From Nonomuraea helvata (GTDB lineage Bacteria; Actinomycetota; Actinomycetes; Streptosporangiales; Streptosporangiaceae): a DNA stretch of 64,000 nt. The stretch covers positions 310,001 through 374,000 of the forward strand of contig NZ_BAAAXV010000011.1 of assembly GCF_039535785.1 (NCBI RefSeq), given 5' to 3'. The translations under genes were made by a program, and so were the position numbers. The notes under the pieces were generated by a model. It saw nothing but the letters and a program-made list of their open reading frames with translations, ran no database searches and was not told the DNA's origin. Shown piece after piece: positions 53,536 to 62,056 of this stretch (the first letter of the stretch is position 1; the number at the start of each line of letters is the position of its first letter).

Positions 53536-54038
53536 ACTCGGTCTCCGTCCCGGATCGTGAGAGGGCGGTGGAGCTGGTCCAGCAGGCGTATGCGGATGGC
53601 CGGCTCAACCCCGCCGAGCTGGAGCGGCGGCTCGAACTGGCGCTCACCGCCGCCTCCTCCCAGGAGCTGGCGTCGGTCGTCGCCGACCTGCCGGACGACG
53701 TGGTCCGGCTCGGCTCCACCGGCGGGCGCGTCATGCGAACAGGCGACTGGCAGGTGCCCCGCCGCCTGCGCATTGACTCCGAGTACGGCAGGGTGCGGCT
53801 CGATCTGTCCAAAGCCCGCATCCCGTACGCGCGGATCGACATCGAGCTCCGGCTCGCGTACGGCGGCGCCGTGATCATTCTGCCCGCCGGCGCGAGCGCG
53901 AACGTCGACGGAGTACGTACCGAGTGGGGCGGCGTGACCTGCAAGGCAGCAGGCCGCCCACGTCCAGGCGGGCTGCACGTGCACATCACCGGAGAATTTC
54001 CCTACGGCCGCCTGAGGATCCGCAACTCGCGCACGTGA
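53532..54038 (+). CDS. DUF1707 protein
   Basis: A 168-residue protein. The N-terminal 55 residues are the SHOCT-like DUF1707 domain (VPDRERAVELVQQAYADGRL, then ELERRLELALTA). The rest is a beta-rich region with YGRVRLDLSKARIPYA-type strands, similar in style to the DUF4097 repeats upstream. It is cytoplasmic, with no membrane segment. It ends the ABC operon. Confidence 0.82.
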   Translation: MNSVSVPDRERAVELVQQAYADGRLNPAELERRLELALTAASSQELASVVADLPDDVVRLGSTGGRVMRTGDWQVPRRLRIDSEYGRVRLDLSKARIPYARIDIELRLAYGGAVIILPAGASANVDGVRTEWGGVTCKAAGRPRPGGLHVHITGEFPYGRLRIRNSRT

Positions 54039-54145
54039 TCCGGCGCTCGCCACTCGCAGGGCCATGCGCGTGAGATCGCGAGACACGCGCCAGGTTCACC
54101 GAATTCTGAATGCAACGCAAGCTTCGACCGACTTAAAACACGTAA

Positions 54146-54157
54146 TATCTCGAGATA
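54146..54157. promoter_or_regulatory. Perfect 12-base palindrome before the P450 gene
   Basis: TATCTCGAGATA, ending 10 bases before the P450 start and just before its ribosome site (AGGGGAAC). It is a candidate operator; no cognate regulator is evident. Confidence 0.35.
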
Positions 54158-54167
54158 GGGGAACATC

Positions 54168-55373
54168 ATGGGTGACTCCCTCCACACCGTCACGGCGATG
54201 CCGACGACCCGTCAGCCCAGCTGTCCCTTCGACCCGCCGGCAGAGCTGATCCAGGCCCGCGAGCACGGCCCGATCAACCGCTACATCTTCCCCGGCGGGC
54301 AAGAAGGCTGGCTGATCACCGGATACGACCTGGTCCGGTCGGTCTTGGCCGACTCGCGGTTCAGCTCGCGCAAGGAGCTCATGCTCTACCCGTTCATCGA
54401 CGTCACCGGCATGGAGATCCCCCCGGCGCCGCCGGGCGAGTTCCTGCTCATGGACGAGCCACGGCATGGCCGCTACCGCAAACCGCTGGTGGGCAAGTTC
54501 ACCGTACGGCGGATGCGGCTGCTCGCCGAGCGCGTCGACCAGGTCACCGCCGAGCACCTGGACGCCATGGAGCAGGCCGGCCCGCCCACCGACGTGGTGA
54601 CCGCGTTCGCCAAGCCCATCCCCGCCATCATGATCTGCGAGCTGCTGGGCGTGCCGTACGAGGACCGGGGCTCCTTCCAGGAGCACGTCGACAAGTTCAT
54701 GAACGGGGAGACCAGCGACGAGGACCTGATGGCGGCCTACACCGCGGTCCAGCAGTACCTCGCCGAGCTGGTGGTCGCCAAGCGCGCCGACCCCACCGAC
54801 GATGTGCTCAGCGAGCTCACCGACAGCGACCTGACCGACGAGGAGCTGAAGGGTATCGCCCTCATCCTGCTGGCGGCCGGGCTCGACACCACCGCGAACA
54901 TGCTGGCGCTGGGCACGTTCGCGCTGCTGCAGAACCCGGAGCAGTTGGCCGCGCTGCGCGCCGATCCCACACTCGCCGACCAAGCCGTCGAGGAGCTGCT
55001 GCGGTATCTGAGCGTGGCCAAGACGTTCCAGAGGGCGGCGCTGGAGGACGTCGAGCTGGGCGGCCAGACCATCAAGGCCGGTGCGACCGTCATCCTGTCG
55101 ATCAACACCGCCAACCGCGACCCCGAGCGCTTCGCCGATCCCCACGTGCTCGACGTTCGCAGGCAGGACGGCGGGCACCTGGCCTTCAGCCACGGCATCC
55201 ACCAGTGCCTGGGTCAGCAACTGGCCCGCGTCGAGATGCGGGTCGCGTTCTCCGCGCTGGTCGACCGCTTCCCCACGCTGCGCCTGGCCGTACCGGCTGA
55301 AGAGGTCGCCTTGCGCCCGGAGATCGCAGACATCTACGGGCTCAAGAGCCTCCCGGTCACCTGGGATGCGTGA
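54168..55373 (+). CDS. Cytochrome P450 (soluble, actinomycete class I)
   Basis: A 401-residue P450. The oxygen-binding I helix is LLAAGLDTTANML (about residue 239), ExxR is EELLRYL (about 277), and the haem loop is FSHGIHQCLGQQLARVE (Cys at about residue 347). The FSHGIHQCLG loop and the short N-terminus fit the CYP105/CYP107 groups used for secondary metabolites or xenobiotic oxidation. No ferredoxin gene is adjacent, so redox partners are encoded elsewhere. It is separate from the ABC operon by 129 bases. Confidence 0.9.
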   Translation: MGDSLHTVTAMPTTRQPSCPFDPPAELIQAREHGPINRYIFPGGQEGWLITGYDLVRSVLADSRFSSRKELMLYPFIDVTGMEIPPAPPGEFLLMDEPRHGRYRKPLVGKFTVRRMRLLAERVDQVTAEHLDAMEQAGPPTDVVTAFAKPIPAIMICELLGVPYEDRGSFQEHVDKFMNGETSDEDLMAAYTAVQQYLAELVVAKRADPTDDVLSELTDSDLTDEELKGIALILLAAGLDTTANMLALGTFALLQNPEQLAALRADPTLADQAVEELLRYLSVAKTFQRAALEDVELGGQTIKAGATVILSINTANRDPERFADPHVLDVRRQDGGHLAFSHGIHQCLGQQLARVEMRVAFSALVDRFPTLRLAVPAEEVALRPEIADIYGLKSLPVTWDA

Positions 55374-55394
55374 CCGCGAGCTGAGGCCGGATCG

Positions 55395-55727
55395 GTGCTC
55401 TCGTTGTGGTGTTCGGCGACATCGGGACCAGTCCCATCTACACCTTCCAGACGGTGTTCAACCCGAGCGACCCGCATCCCGTCCCGGTCAGCACGGAGAA
55501 CGTGTTCGGGGTGGTGTCGCTGGTGTTCTGGTCAGTGATGATCATCGTCACGGTCACCTACGTGCTGCTGGCGATGCTCGACTCGGCAACGACCGGGGGC
55601 GGCTGCAGCTCGACCAGGCGTCCTACTTCCTGTCGAAGATCGAGCTTCAGCGCGGGCATGATCCGACGATGTCTTCGGCCTACCCTGCGACCGCACGGCC
55701 ATCATGGGCTCGCAGATCGAGGTGTAG
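55395..55727 (+). pseudogene. KUP potassium uptake protein remnant
   Basis: The first part (to about 55580) encodes VVFGDIGTSPIYTFQTVF and VSLVFWSVMIIVTVTYVLLAM, the start of KUP transporters (GDIGTSPLY motif). The second part encodes LDQASYFLSKIELQRGHDPT, then after a frameshift DRTAIMGSQIEV and a stop, which are the last residues of KUP proteins. Some 500 residues between are missing. It is a deletion remnant with further frame damage, and no function remains. Confidence 0.85.
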
Positions 55728-55805
55728 AGGGTGGACCATGGCGCGGCGGCGCGTCGGCGAACGCCACCGGCCCGAACGCTGAACGACTGGTCGATCAGGG
55801 GCATG

Positions 55806-57749
55806 TCAACGCCCGGCGATGGCCACCCTGACCAGGTTGCGGCCGCGTACCGCGTACAGGGCCCGGTGGGAAGGGTCGAGCGCCAGCTTGGGCTCGCCGC
55901 CGAACCACTGCCCGGCCAGCCCCTCCACGATGGGCTTCGCGGTGAACGCGACCAGGTCGATCTTGTAGATCGCGTCGCCGTCCGTGCAGTACGCCACCCG
56001 GCCGGTCACGAACAGCTCGCCGCCCTTCGCCCCCACCTTGATCGTCCTGGTGACCTTCCTGCTCCGCAGGTCGAACTCGAACACCTCGCCCGTGCTCGCC
56101 ATGCCGTACAAGGTGCCCGTCCTGCCGAGGGAGAGTGAGGAGATCTGGCGGGCGCCGGGCACCGGCTCCAGCTGCCAGAGCAGCTTCCGCCTGACGAGGT
56201 CGAAGGCGGCCAGGCGGGCGGTCGTCGTGACCGGCGGCAGGCCGAGGCCCTCCTGGATCAGGGTGCCCAGGTAGGCGACGCCGTGCCGGGCGGCGACCGA
56301 GTAGACCGTCTGGCGCTCCACCACCGGCCGGTACGTCTCGAACGTGCCGGTGCCGGGCGAGTAGAGCGAGAGCGCGCCGTTCATGTGGCCGGGCTCCGGC
56401 TGGGTGGGCATCACGATCAGACCCGTCGCGGGGTCGTGGGCGAGGTCGCGCGGGCGGTCCTGCTGGTTGCCCGTGCGGGCGATCAGCCTGGCCTCGGTCT
56501 GGCCGGGGCGGTGCGCGTACAGGGCCGCCTGGGTGTAGACGCCCAGGTACGTGGTGTCGCCGACGGTGATGAGCGTCTTCGGCTCGCCCGCGATGCCCAG
56601 CCTGGTCACCTTGCCGGTCGCGACGTCGTGGATGTCGGCGCCGCCCTTGCCGCCGACGTAGACCCGCCGGCCGTCGGAGTGCACGGACATCGGCTCCTCG
56701 GGCGCCGATCTGAAGCCGCGCTGCACGAGGTTGACGTAGTCGATCGAGCCGGTCGCCGGGTCGTAGACGAAGACCGCGCTGTCCTGGATGCCGTAGATCC
56801 GGCCCTCGTGGGCCAGCAGGCGGTGGGTGGCCGCCTCGAAGTACGGGACGCCGAGCACCTCCAGCCGCTCCGTGGCCAGGTGGTAGCGGTAGAACGTGCC
56901 GGAGGGGCGGCCCGCGAAGTAGACGTACCCGTCGTGGATCAGGACCGAGACGATGTACTTCTCGCCCGCGGCGGTGGCCTTGACGACCTTGTGGTTCTGC
57001 GGCGCGGCCTTCTCCAGCACGAGCAGCTCGGCCAGCGAGTTCATGCCGCCGGCCAGATGGGTGTCCGACATGGCCAGGCTGGCGACCCAGTCGCGGTCGG
57101 CCACGGCGGGCGGCAGGAGCTCGCGCTTCTCGCCGGTCGCGCGGTCGATGGCGATCAGGTGGGCGTGGGTGCCGATCCCGGCGTAGACGTACCTGTCGTC
57201 GGCCTGGATGCTGCGGACGTACGCCTCCCCGGGGGCGGGCTGGCCCAGGTCGCGGCTCGTGCTCGTGGCCGGGTCGTACTCCCAGACGCGGCCCGGCTCG
57301 GACGTGCCCAGGTAGACCTTGCCGTCAGGGGAGGAAGCCATGGTCCAGATGTAGTGGTCGGGGTATTCGGCGACCTTGGTGACCTGGTTCGCGACGGTGT
57401 CGATCCGGTACAGGTCGGATCTCGCGTGGGTGCCGACGTAGACGTCGGTGCCGACCCGGCACATCGCCCAGATGCCCACGCCGGTCGGGATGTCGAAATG
57501 GGTCGTGACCGAATCTTTGGCGAGGTCGTACGCGCCGACCACGTTGGGCGACAGGCCGCGCGAGCCCGCGTAGAGCACGCCGCCGACGAACTCGCCGTTG
57601 CCGAGCGGGCTGGCGACGCTGGCCGGGCCCAGGTCCGTGAGGGTGCCCTCGGACTGCGTGCGGTTGGCGGCGCGGGCGGGCGTGGCCGTGAGAGTGGCGG
57701 CCGCCGTGGTCGCGGCGGCCGCCTGGAGGAAACGACGGCGGGGGATCAT
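55806..57749 (-). CDS. Tat-exported beta-propeller protein (first paralogue)
   Basis: A 647-residue secreted protein. The twin-arginine signal is MIPRRRFLQAAAATTAAATL with cleavage near TPARA. The mature part is built of repeated four-strand blades (VYVGTHARSDLYRIDT, VYLGTSEPGRVWEYDP, VYAGIGTHAHLIAID), as in PQQ/WD-like propellers. AAGGGAG precedes ATG 57749. It is paralogous to the protein at 59.4 kb over its full length. It follows the amidohydrolase pair on the same strand and has palindrome site D in its leader. A carbohydrate- or ester-handling role outside the cell is a guess; no catalytic motif is visible. Confidence 0.82.
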   Translation of the reverse strand: MIPRRRFLQAAAATTAAATLTATPARAANRTQSEGTLTDLGPASVASPLGNGEFVGGVLYAGSRGLSPNVVGAYDLAKDSVTTHFDIPTGVGIWAMCRVGTDVYVGTHARSDLYRIDTVANQVTKVAEYPDHYIWTMASSPDGKVYLGTSEPGRVWEYDPATSTSRDLGQPAPGEAYVRSIQADDRYVYAGIGTHAHLIAIDRATGEKRELLPPAVADRDWVASLAMSDTHLAGGMNSLAELLVLEKAAPQNHKVVKATAAGEKYIVSVLIHDGYVYFAGRPSGTFYRYHLATERLEVLGVPYFEAATHRLLAHEGRIYGIQDSAVFVYDPATGSIDYVNLVQRGFRSAPEEPMSVHSDGRRVYVGGKGGADIHDVATGKVTRLGIAGEPKTLITVGDTTYLGVYTQAALYAHRPGQTEARLIARTGNQQDRPRDLAHDPATGLIVMPTQPEPGHMNGALSLYSPGTGTFETYRPVVERQTVYSVAARHGVAYLGTLIQEGLGLPPVTTTARLAAFDLVRRKLLWQLEPVPGARQISSLSLGRTGTLYGMASTGEVFEFDLRSRKVTRTIKVGAKGGELFVTGRVAYCTDGDAIYKIDLVAFTAKPIVEGLAGQWFGGEPKLALDPSHRALYAVRGRNLVRVAIAGR

Positions 57750-57786
57750 GCGCGGGGCTCCCTTGGTGAAGTTGGGCCGCACGCTA

Positions 57787-57804
57787 TAACGGACTAGGCC
57801 GTAA
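57787..57804. promoter_or_regulatory. Regulon palindrome (site D) upstream of the Tat beta-propeller gene
   Basis: Plus-strand TAACGGAC-TA-GGCCGTAA; read on the minus strand it is TTACGGCC-TA-GTCCGTTA. Most consensus positions are kept. It lies 38 bases before the start codon at 57749. The promoter boxes are less clear than at sites A, C, E and F. Confidence 0.55.
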
Positions 57805-57807
57805 TGT

Positions 57808-58524
57808 CTAGATCCGGAACAGGGCCGCGGCATTGCGCCAGGCGACCCGCTCGGCGGTCTCGCCGGTGAGCCCCGCCGCCGCGACCGCTCCGAACGCCGA
57901 CGACGGGTCGATCAGCGTCGCGTCGGTGCCGAACAGCAGCCGTGCCGGGTCCACACCCGCCACCACCTCCGCGATGCGGCCCGCGGGGGCGTGCGACCAG
58001 CAGGGCTCCAGGTAGAGGCGGTCGCAGGCGTTCGCGGCCTCGATGGCGTACCGGAAGCCGTCGGCGCCCATGTGCCCGGCGATCACCCGCAGGTCCGGGA
58101 TGTCCTGGCAGAGCTCCGCCAGGGCGAGCACCGACGTGCCCCAGGTGTGCACGAGCGCGGGCCGGCCGGTCGCGGCGACCAGCGTGAGCGCGTCGCGGAG
58201 CTGCGGAGAGGCGACCGGCGAGCCCGTGTAGTCGGTGTGGATCTTGACGCCGACGAACCGCCCGCCCGGCAGGTACGCCGCCAGGTCCGCCTCCGCCTCG
58301 CGCAACCGGCGCGGGTTGACCGTGACGTAGCCGAGCAGGCGGTCCTGCGTCTCCAGGTACGCGGCGAGTGCGCGGTTGCCCGCCTGCGCGTCGTAGATGA
58401 CGGCCTCGGTGGCGGAGACGATCGCCCGGTCGATGCCGTAGCGGTCCATGGTGGCGAGGTTGGCCTCGGCCACGTCCATGGTGAAGAACCACGGGCCCCA
58501 GTGGGCGTGCACATCGATGATCAC
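57808..58524 (-). CDS. Amidohydrolase family protein with intact metal site (pair 1)
   Basis: A 238-residue TIM-barrel amidohydrolase of the COG2159 type. Metal ligands are visible: DVHAH (His6, His8), the Lys/His of VGVKIH, LVHTWGT, AGHMGADG, and Asp in LFGTDATLID. GTG 58524 overlaps the stop of the degenerate partner by 4 bases, so the two are made together. The family includes decarboxylases and hydrolases of small carboxylic compounds. Substrate unknown. Confidence 0.85.
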   Translation of the reverse strand: MIIDVHAHWGPWFFTMDVAEANLATMDRYGIDRAIVSATEAVIYDAQAGNRALAAYLETQDRLLGYVTVNPRRLREAEADLAAYLPGGRFVGVKIHTDYTGSPVASPQLRDALTLVAATGRPALVHTWGTSVLALAELCQDIPDLRVIAGHMGADGFRYAIEAANACDRLYLEPCWSHAPAGRIAEVVAGVDPARLLFGTDATLIDPSSAFGAVAAAGLTGETAERVAWRNAAALFRI

Positions 58525-59294
58525 GGCTGGGACCTCCCCAGGAGTCCTGTCGCGTTGCCGCCTGCCACGGCGGCGATCTCCTCCGGCTTCAGCCCGCTGG
58601 TCGCCAGCCGCAGGAGGGGCACGAGAGGCTCGTAGTGCGGGGTGCGCGAGCCGTACAGGAGGCGGTCGGCGCCGAGTTCGGCGGCGGCGAGCTCCAGCGC
58701 GTCAGGGGAGTTGAGCAGGCGGGTGGAGGTATGGAAGCCGGGCTCGTCCGCGGCGGCCACCAGGAAGTCGCCCAGGTGGTAGAAGTGCGTGTCAAGGAAG
58801 ACCACCCTGGCCCCGAGCCCGGCGAAGGGCTGCCAGAACCTGCGCACGTCGCCTCCGGTGAGCACCACCAGGCCGAGCCGCGCCGCCCGCCGGGCGACGT
58901 GCCGCACGGACGGGAACCCCGCCTCGACGCCCTGCTCGTCGGGGAACAGCCGCACGGCCCGGACGCCTTCCGAGGCCAGCCGGTCCAGCTCGCGTGCCGC
59001 GCCGATCGGGTCGCGCAGGTCCACAGCCCCGACCGGAACGACCTCCGGGGCCTCCCGCGCGAGCAGCTCGTCGTTGCCCGAGCGCACGTCGAACAGCGCC
59101 GCCCGCAGGCTCGCCACCGCCCCCGCCCGGATCCGGTGCCCGTCCAGCAGCCCGAGCACCGAGTCGGGCGTGCCGGGTGGTCCGTCGCGGTCCGGGTAAG
59201 CCCCGAACAGCACGTCCACGTCGAGCGCCACCTCCAGCTCGCCGACCAGCCGCCACGCGTCGAACGGCATACCGGTCCGATCCTCAATCGCCAT
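58521..59294 (-). CDS. Amidohydrolase-like protein with degenerate metal site (pair 1)
   Basis: A 257-residue protein of the same fold as its neighbour, but key ligands are gone: the N-terminal HxH is replaced by DVDVLFGAY, the strand-5 His region reads VVLTGGDVRRF, and the last Asp motif (FGSD) reads LLYGSRTPH. It is therefore probably not a metal hydrolase. It is first in the operon and coupled to the intact paralogue, suggesting a regulatory or structural partner. ATG 59294 is used; ATG 59306 and 59270 are alternatives. Site E in the divergent region may control it too. Confidence 0.75.
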   Translation of the reverse strand: MAIEDRTGMPFDAWRLVGELEVALDVDVLFGAYPDRDGPPGTPDSVLGLLDGHRIRAGAVASLRAALFDVRSGNDELLAREAPEVVPVGAVDLRDPIGAARELDRLASEGVRAVRLFPDEQGVEAGFPSVRHVARRAARLGLVVLTGGDVRRFWQPFAGLGARVVFLDTHFYHLGDFLVAAADEPGFHTSTRLLNSPDALELAAAELGADRLLYGSRTPHYEPLVPLLRLATSGLKPEEIAAVAGGNATGLLGRSQP

Positions 59295-59310
59295 GGCGCA
59301 CATCATGCCA

Positions 59311-59350
59311 TTGACGAACCGTGCTTATAAAGTTACGGTCTGGCCCATAA
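59311..59350 (+). promoter_or_regulatory. Promoter with regulon palindrome (site E)
   Basis: TTGACG (59311-59316), a 17-base spacer and TACGGT (59334-59339) with the palindrome TTACGGTC-TG-GCCCATAA at 59333-59350. It lies between the divergent amidohydrolase pair 1 and the second beta-propeller gene. Confidence 0.7.
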
Positions 59351-59379
59351 TTGCTCAGCAATGAACGTGAGGTGCGACT

Positions 59380-61344
59380 GTGCTCCGCTCCGTCCTGGTC
59401 ATCCTGTCGGCGCTCTTACCCGCGCTCCTTACCGGCCCGGTCGCCCGGGCGGCCTCCTGCGACGCCCCGGCGGTGGAGCGGTTCGGCCCGGCGTCGGTCA
59501 CCGGCGCCATCGTGGGCGCCGCCGTGCACGACGGGCACGCCTACGTGGTGACCCGCGGCCTGAAGCCGCCCGTGCTCGCCGACGTCGACCTCGCCACCCG
59601 GAAGGTCGTCAGGAGCGTCACCCTGCCCGACGGCCCGGCCGCCGGTGAGCCGGAGGGCGCGTGGGCCACGGCCGTGTCCGGCGGCAAGATCTACGTCGGC
59701 ACCTATCCGGTGCCCGACCTCTACCGCTTCGACCCGGCCACGGGCGCCGTGGAGCGTCTGGCGTCGTTCGGGAAGAACGGCGGCTTCGTCTGGAGCCTCG
59801 CCGCCGCGCCCGACGGCACGATCTACGCGGGCACCTACCCGGACGGCAAGGTCCGTGAGTACGTCCCGGCCACCGGCGCGGTGCGCGACTTCGGCGTGCT
59901 GGTCCAGGGCGAGCGGTACGTGCGGGCGGTCGCCGCCGACGACACCTACGTGTACGCGGGGCTGCTCGACAAGGGCAAGCTCGTCCGGATCACCCGGGCG
60001 GACGGCACGGTCAAGGAACTGGCGAACGCCCCGACCGGCGTCGGCGCCGTCACCGTCCACGGCGACCGGGTGCTGGCCGCCGCCGGCGACGTGCTGATCG
60101 ACGTGCGCTCGGACGGCACGGACGAGCGGCGCGTTACCCTCGAGGGCGGCACGATCGACATGCTGACCGTGGCAGCCGATGAAACCGTCTACGCCACCTC
60201 CCGGCCCGACGGCGCCGTCCACCGCTACCGGACGGGCGACACCGCCTTCACCAAGGTCGCCGACCCGCCGTCGCCGGGCGACGAGACCAGGCGGCTGCAG
60301 CAGCTCGACGAGAACACCCTGCTCGGCTTCGCGGGCAGCGGCGGCATGTGGTGGCTGGACCTCCGTACCGGGAAGTCCGATTTCGTCGACCTGATCGACG
60401 CCGGCCTGCCCAGCGGCCCGGAGCGGCCGCAGAGCATGCTCCTTGTGCCGAACCGCGCCGTCTACATCGGCGGCCACTTCTCCATGGAGGTACGCGACCT
60501 GCGTACGGGCGAGCGGCGCAGGTTCCGGATGCCCGGCGAGCCGAAGGACCTCGTACGGCGGGGCGACAAGATCTACGCCGCGATCTACCCGAGCGGTCAG
60601 ATCGTCTCCGTCGACCTGCGCACGGACAAGGTGCGCAGCGTCGGCTACCTGGGACACGGCCAGCAGCGCCCCTGGGACATCGAGTACGACCCCACGACCG
60701 ACAAGCTCGTTGTCGCCAGCGCCCCGCTCGGCGCCAGGCTGAACGGCGCCCTGTCCGTGGTCGACCCGCGCACTGGCCGCATCGACGTCTACGAGGGCGT
60801 CATCCCCGACGAGAGCCTCATGAGCCTCTCGCTCGACCCCCGGGGTGGTGTCGTCTACCTGGGCGGCGACGTGCTCGGCGGCGGCGGGACCCCGCCGGTC
60901 AGGACGTCCGCGTCCGTGGCCGCCTTCGACCTGCGCGCGCGCAAGGTGCTCTGGCAGGTGGACCCGGTCCCGGGACACCGCACGTTCCAGGACATCAAGG
61001 TGCACGACGGGCTGCTGTACGGCGTCTACAAGCGCGACACCGGCACCTGGATCGCCATGGACCTGGCCACCAGGCAGGTGGTCCGGCAGGGCAAGCTCTC
61101 CGGGTACGGCGAGCTGACCGTGCACCGGGGCAGGGTGTTCGCGTCCACGTTCTTCGGCGGCGGGAACGCGTACGAGCTGGGCGCCGAGGCGAAGCTCCTG
61201 GCGACCGGGCTCGGCGACGAGTGGTACACCAACCCGCAGCTGCACTTCGAGCCCGGCTCCTGGCGGGCGTGGGCGCTCGTGGGCAGGGACCTGGCCAGGA
61301 TCAGGCTCGATCCGGGCTGCCCGGCCTTGACCGTCAATCAGTGA
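59380..61344 (+). CDS. Sec-exported beta-propeller protein (second paralogue)
   Basis: A 654-residue secreted protein with a Sec signal (LRSVLVILSALLPALLTGPV, cleavage near ARAAS). The mature part has the same blade repeats as the Tat paralogue at 55.8 kb (IYVGTYPVPDLYRFDPATG, IYAGTYPDGKVREYVPATG, VYAGLLDKGKLVRITR). GTG 59380 follows GAGG. It uses a different export route from its paralogue, which suggests different folding or cofactor needs. It is followed by the second amidohydrolase pair under a separate promoter (site F). Confidence 0.82.
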   Translation: MLRSVLVILSALLPALLTGPVARAASCDAPAVERFGPASVTGAIVGAAVHDGHAYVVTRGLKPPVLADVDLATRKVVRSVTLPDGPAAGEPEGAWATAVSGGKIYVGTYPVPDLYRFDPATGAVERLASFGKNGGFVWSLAAAPDGTIYAGTYPDGKVREYVPATGAVRDFGVLVQGERYVRAVAADDTYVYAGLLDKGKLVRITRADGTVKELANAPTGVGAVTVHGDRVLAAAGDVLIDVRSDGTDERRVTLEGGTIDMLTVAADETVYATSRPDGAVHRYRTGDTAFTKVADPPSPGDETRRLQQLDENTLLGFAGSGGMWWLDLRTGKSDFVDLIDAGLPSGPERPQSMLLVPNRAVYIGGHFSMEVRDLRTGERRRFRMPGEPKDLVRRGDKIYAAIYPSGQIVSVDLRTDKVRSVGYLGHGQQRPWDIEYDPTTDKLVVASAPLGARLNGALSVVDPRTGRIDVYEGVIPDESLMSLSLDPRGGVVYLGGDVLGGGGTPPVRTSASVAAFDLRARKVLWQVDPVPGHRTFQDIKVHDGLLYGVYKRDTGTWIAMDLATRQVVRQGKLSGYGELTVHRGRVFASTFFGGGNAYELGAEAKLLATGLGDEWYTNPQLHFEPGSWRAWALVGRDLARIRLDPGCPALTVNQ

Positions 61345-61372
61345 CTCTATTAGGTTTCGGTCTGTGCCGAAA
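61327..61372 (+). promoter_or_regulatory. Promoter with regulon palindrome (site F), probably leaderless
   Basis: TTGACC (61327-61332), an 18-base spacer and TAGGTT (61351-61356). The palindrome TTTCGGTC-TG-TGCCGAAA at 61355-61372 includes the GTG start at 61364. Transcription starting 7-8 bases after the -10 box would begin at the start codon, so the message would be leaderless. Confidence 0.7.
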
Positions 61373-62056
61373 TACGTGATCGACGCCCACCGGCTCATCG
61401 GTCCCGTGCCGTTCGACGACCTGCCGAACGACCCCCGGGACGAGATGGGCCGGCTGGGCATCGACCGGGCCTGCGTCACCCACACGCTCAGCCTCTACTC
61501 CGACCCGCGGGCGGGCAACGAGGCGCTGCTCGCGCTCGGCGACCCCCGGCTGATCCCCGTACCCGTGGTGGTGCCGGGGGCCGGGGGCGAGCCGGAGGGC
61601 CCTGAAGCGGTGGCGGCGTGGGGCGTACGGATGATCAGGCTCTGCCCCGAACGCCACCGCTTCGACCTCACGGGACCGACCGCCGTGCGGTGGCTGGCCG
61701 AGATCGGCCTGCCCGTGGCGGTCGACCTGGACGAGACCTCGCCCGCCCAGCTCCGCCACCTCGCCGAGCGCCTGCCCGGCCTGCCCCTCCTCGTGCTCAA
61801 CCCCGGCTACCGCAGGCTTCGCGCGCTGGCCGAGCTGATGACCGAGGCGCCGGACGTCCTGGCCGAGATCGGCACCGTCAACACCCAGGGCGGCGTCGAG
61901 TGGCTGGCGGCGCGGTTCGGGGCGGAGCGGCTGGTGTTCGGCACGGGCGCGCCGGTGTCCGACGACTGCGGGCCGCGCTTCCTGCTCGACCACCTCGACC
62001 TGCCCCCGGAGGACGTCGAACGGATCGCCGCCGGGACGCTGGAGGCGCTGCTGTGA
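61364..62056 (+). CDS. Amidohydrolase-like protein with degenerate metal site (pair 2)
   Basis: A 230-residue amidohydrolase-fold protein with a damaged metal centre: the first motif reads VIDAHRLIG (one His kept, second lost), the strand-5 and -6 His residues are absent (VAVDLDETS, LLVLNPGYR), and the Asp motif reads LVFGTGAP with Gly in place of Asp. It overlaps the intact partner by 4 bases (GTGA), the same order as in pair 1. It probably serves as a non-catalytic partner. Translation is likely leaderless from GTG 61364. Confidence 0.75.
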   Translation: MPKYVIDAHRLIGPVPFDDLPNDPRDEMGRLGIDRACVTHTLSLYSDPRAGNEALLALGDPRLIPVPVVVPGAGGEPEGPEAVAAWGVRMIRLCPERHRFDLTGPTAVRWLAEIGLPVAVDLDETSPAQLRHLAERLPGLPLLVLNPGYRRLRALAELMTEAPDVLAEIGTVNTQGGVEWLAARFGAERLVFGTGAPVSDDCGPRFLLDHLDLPPEDVERIAAGTLEALL

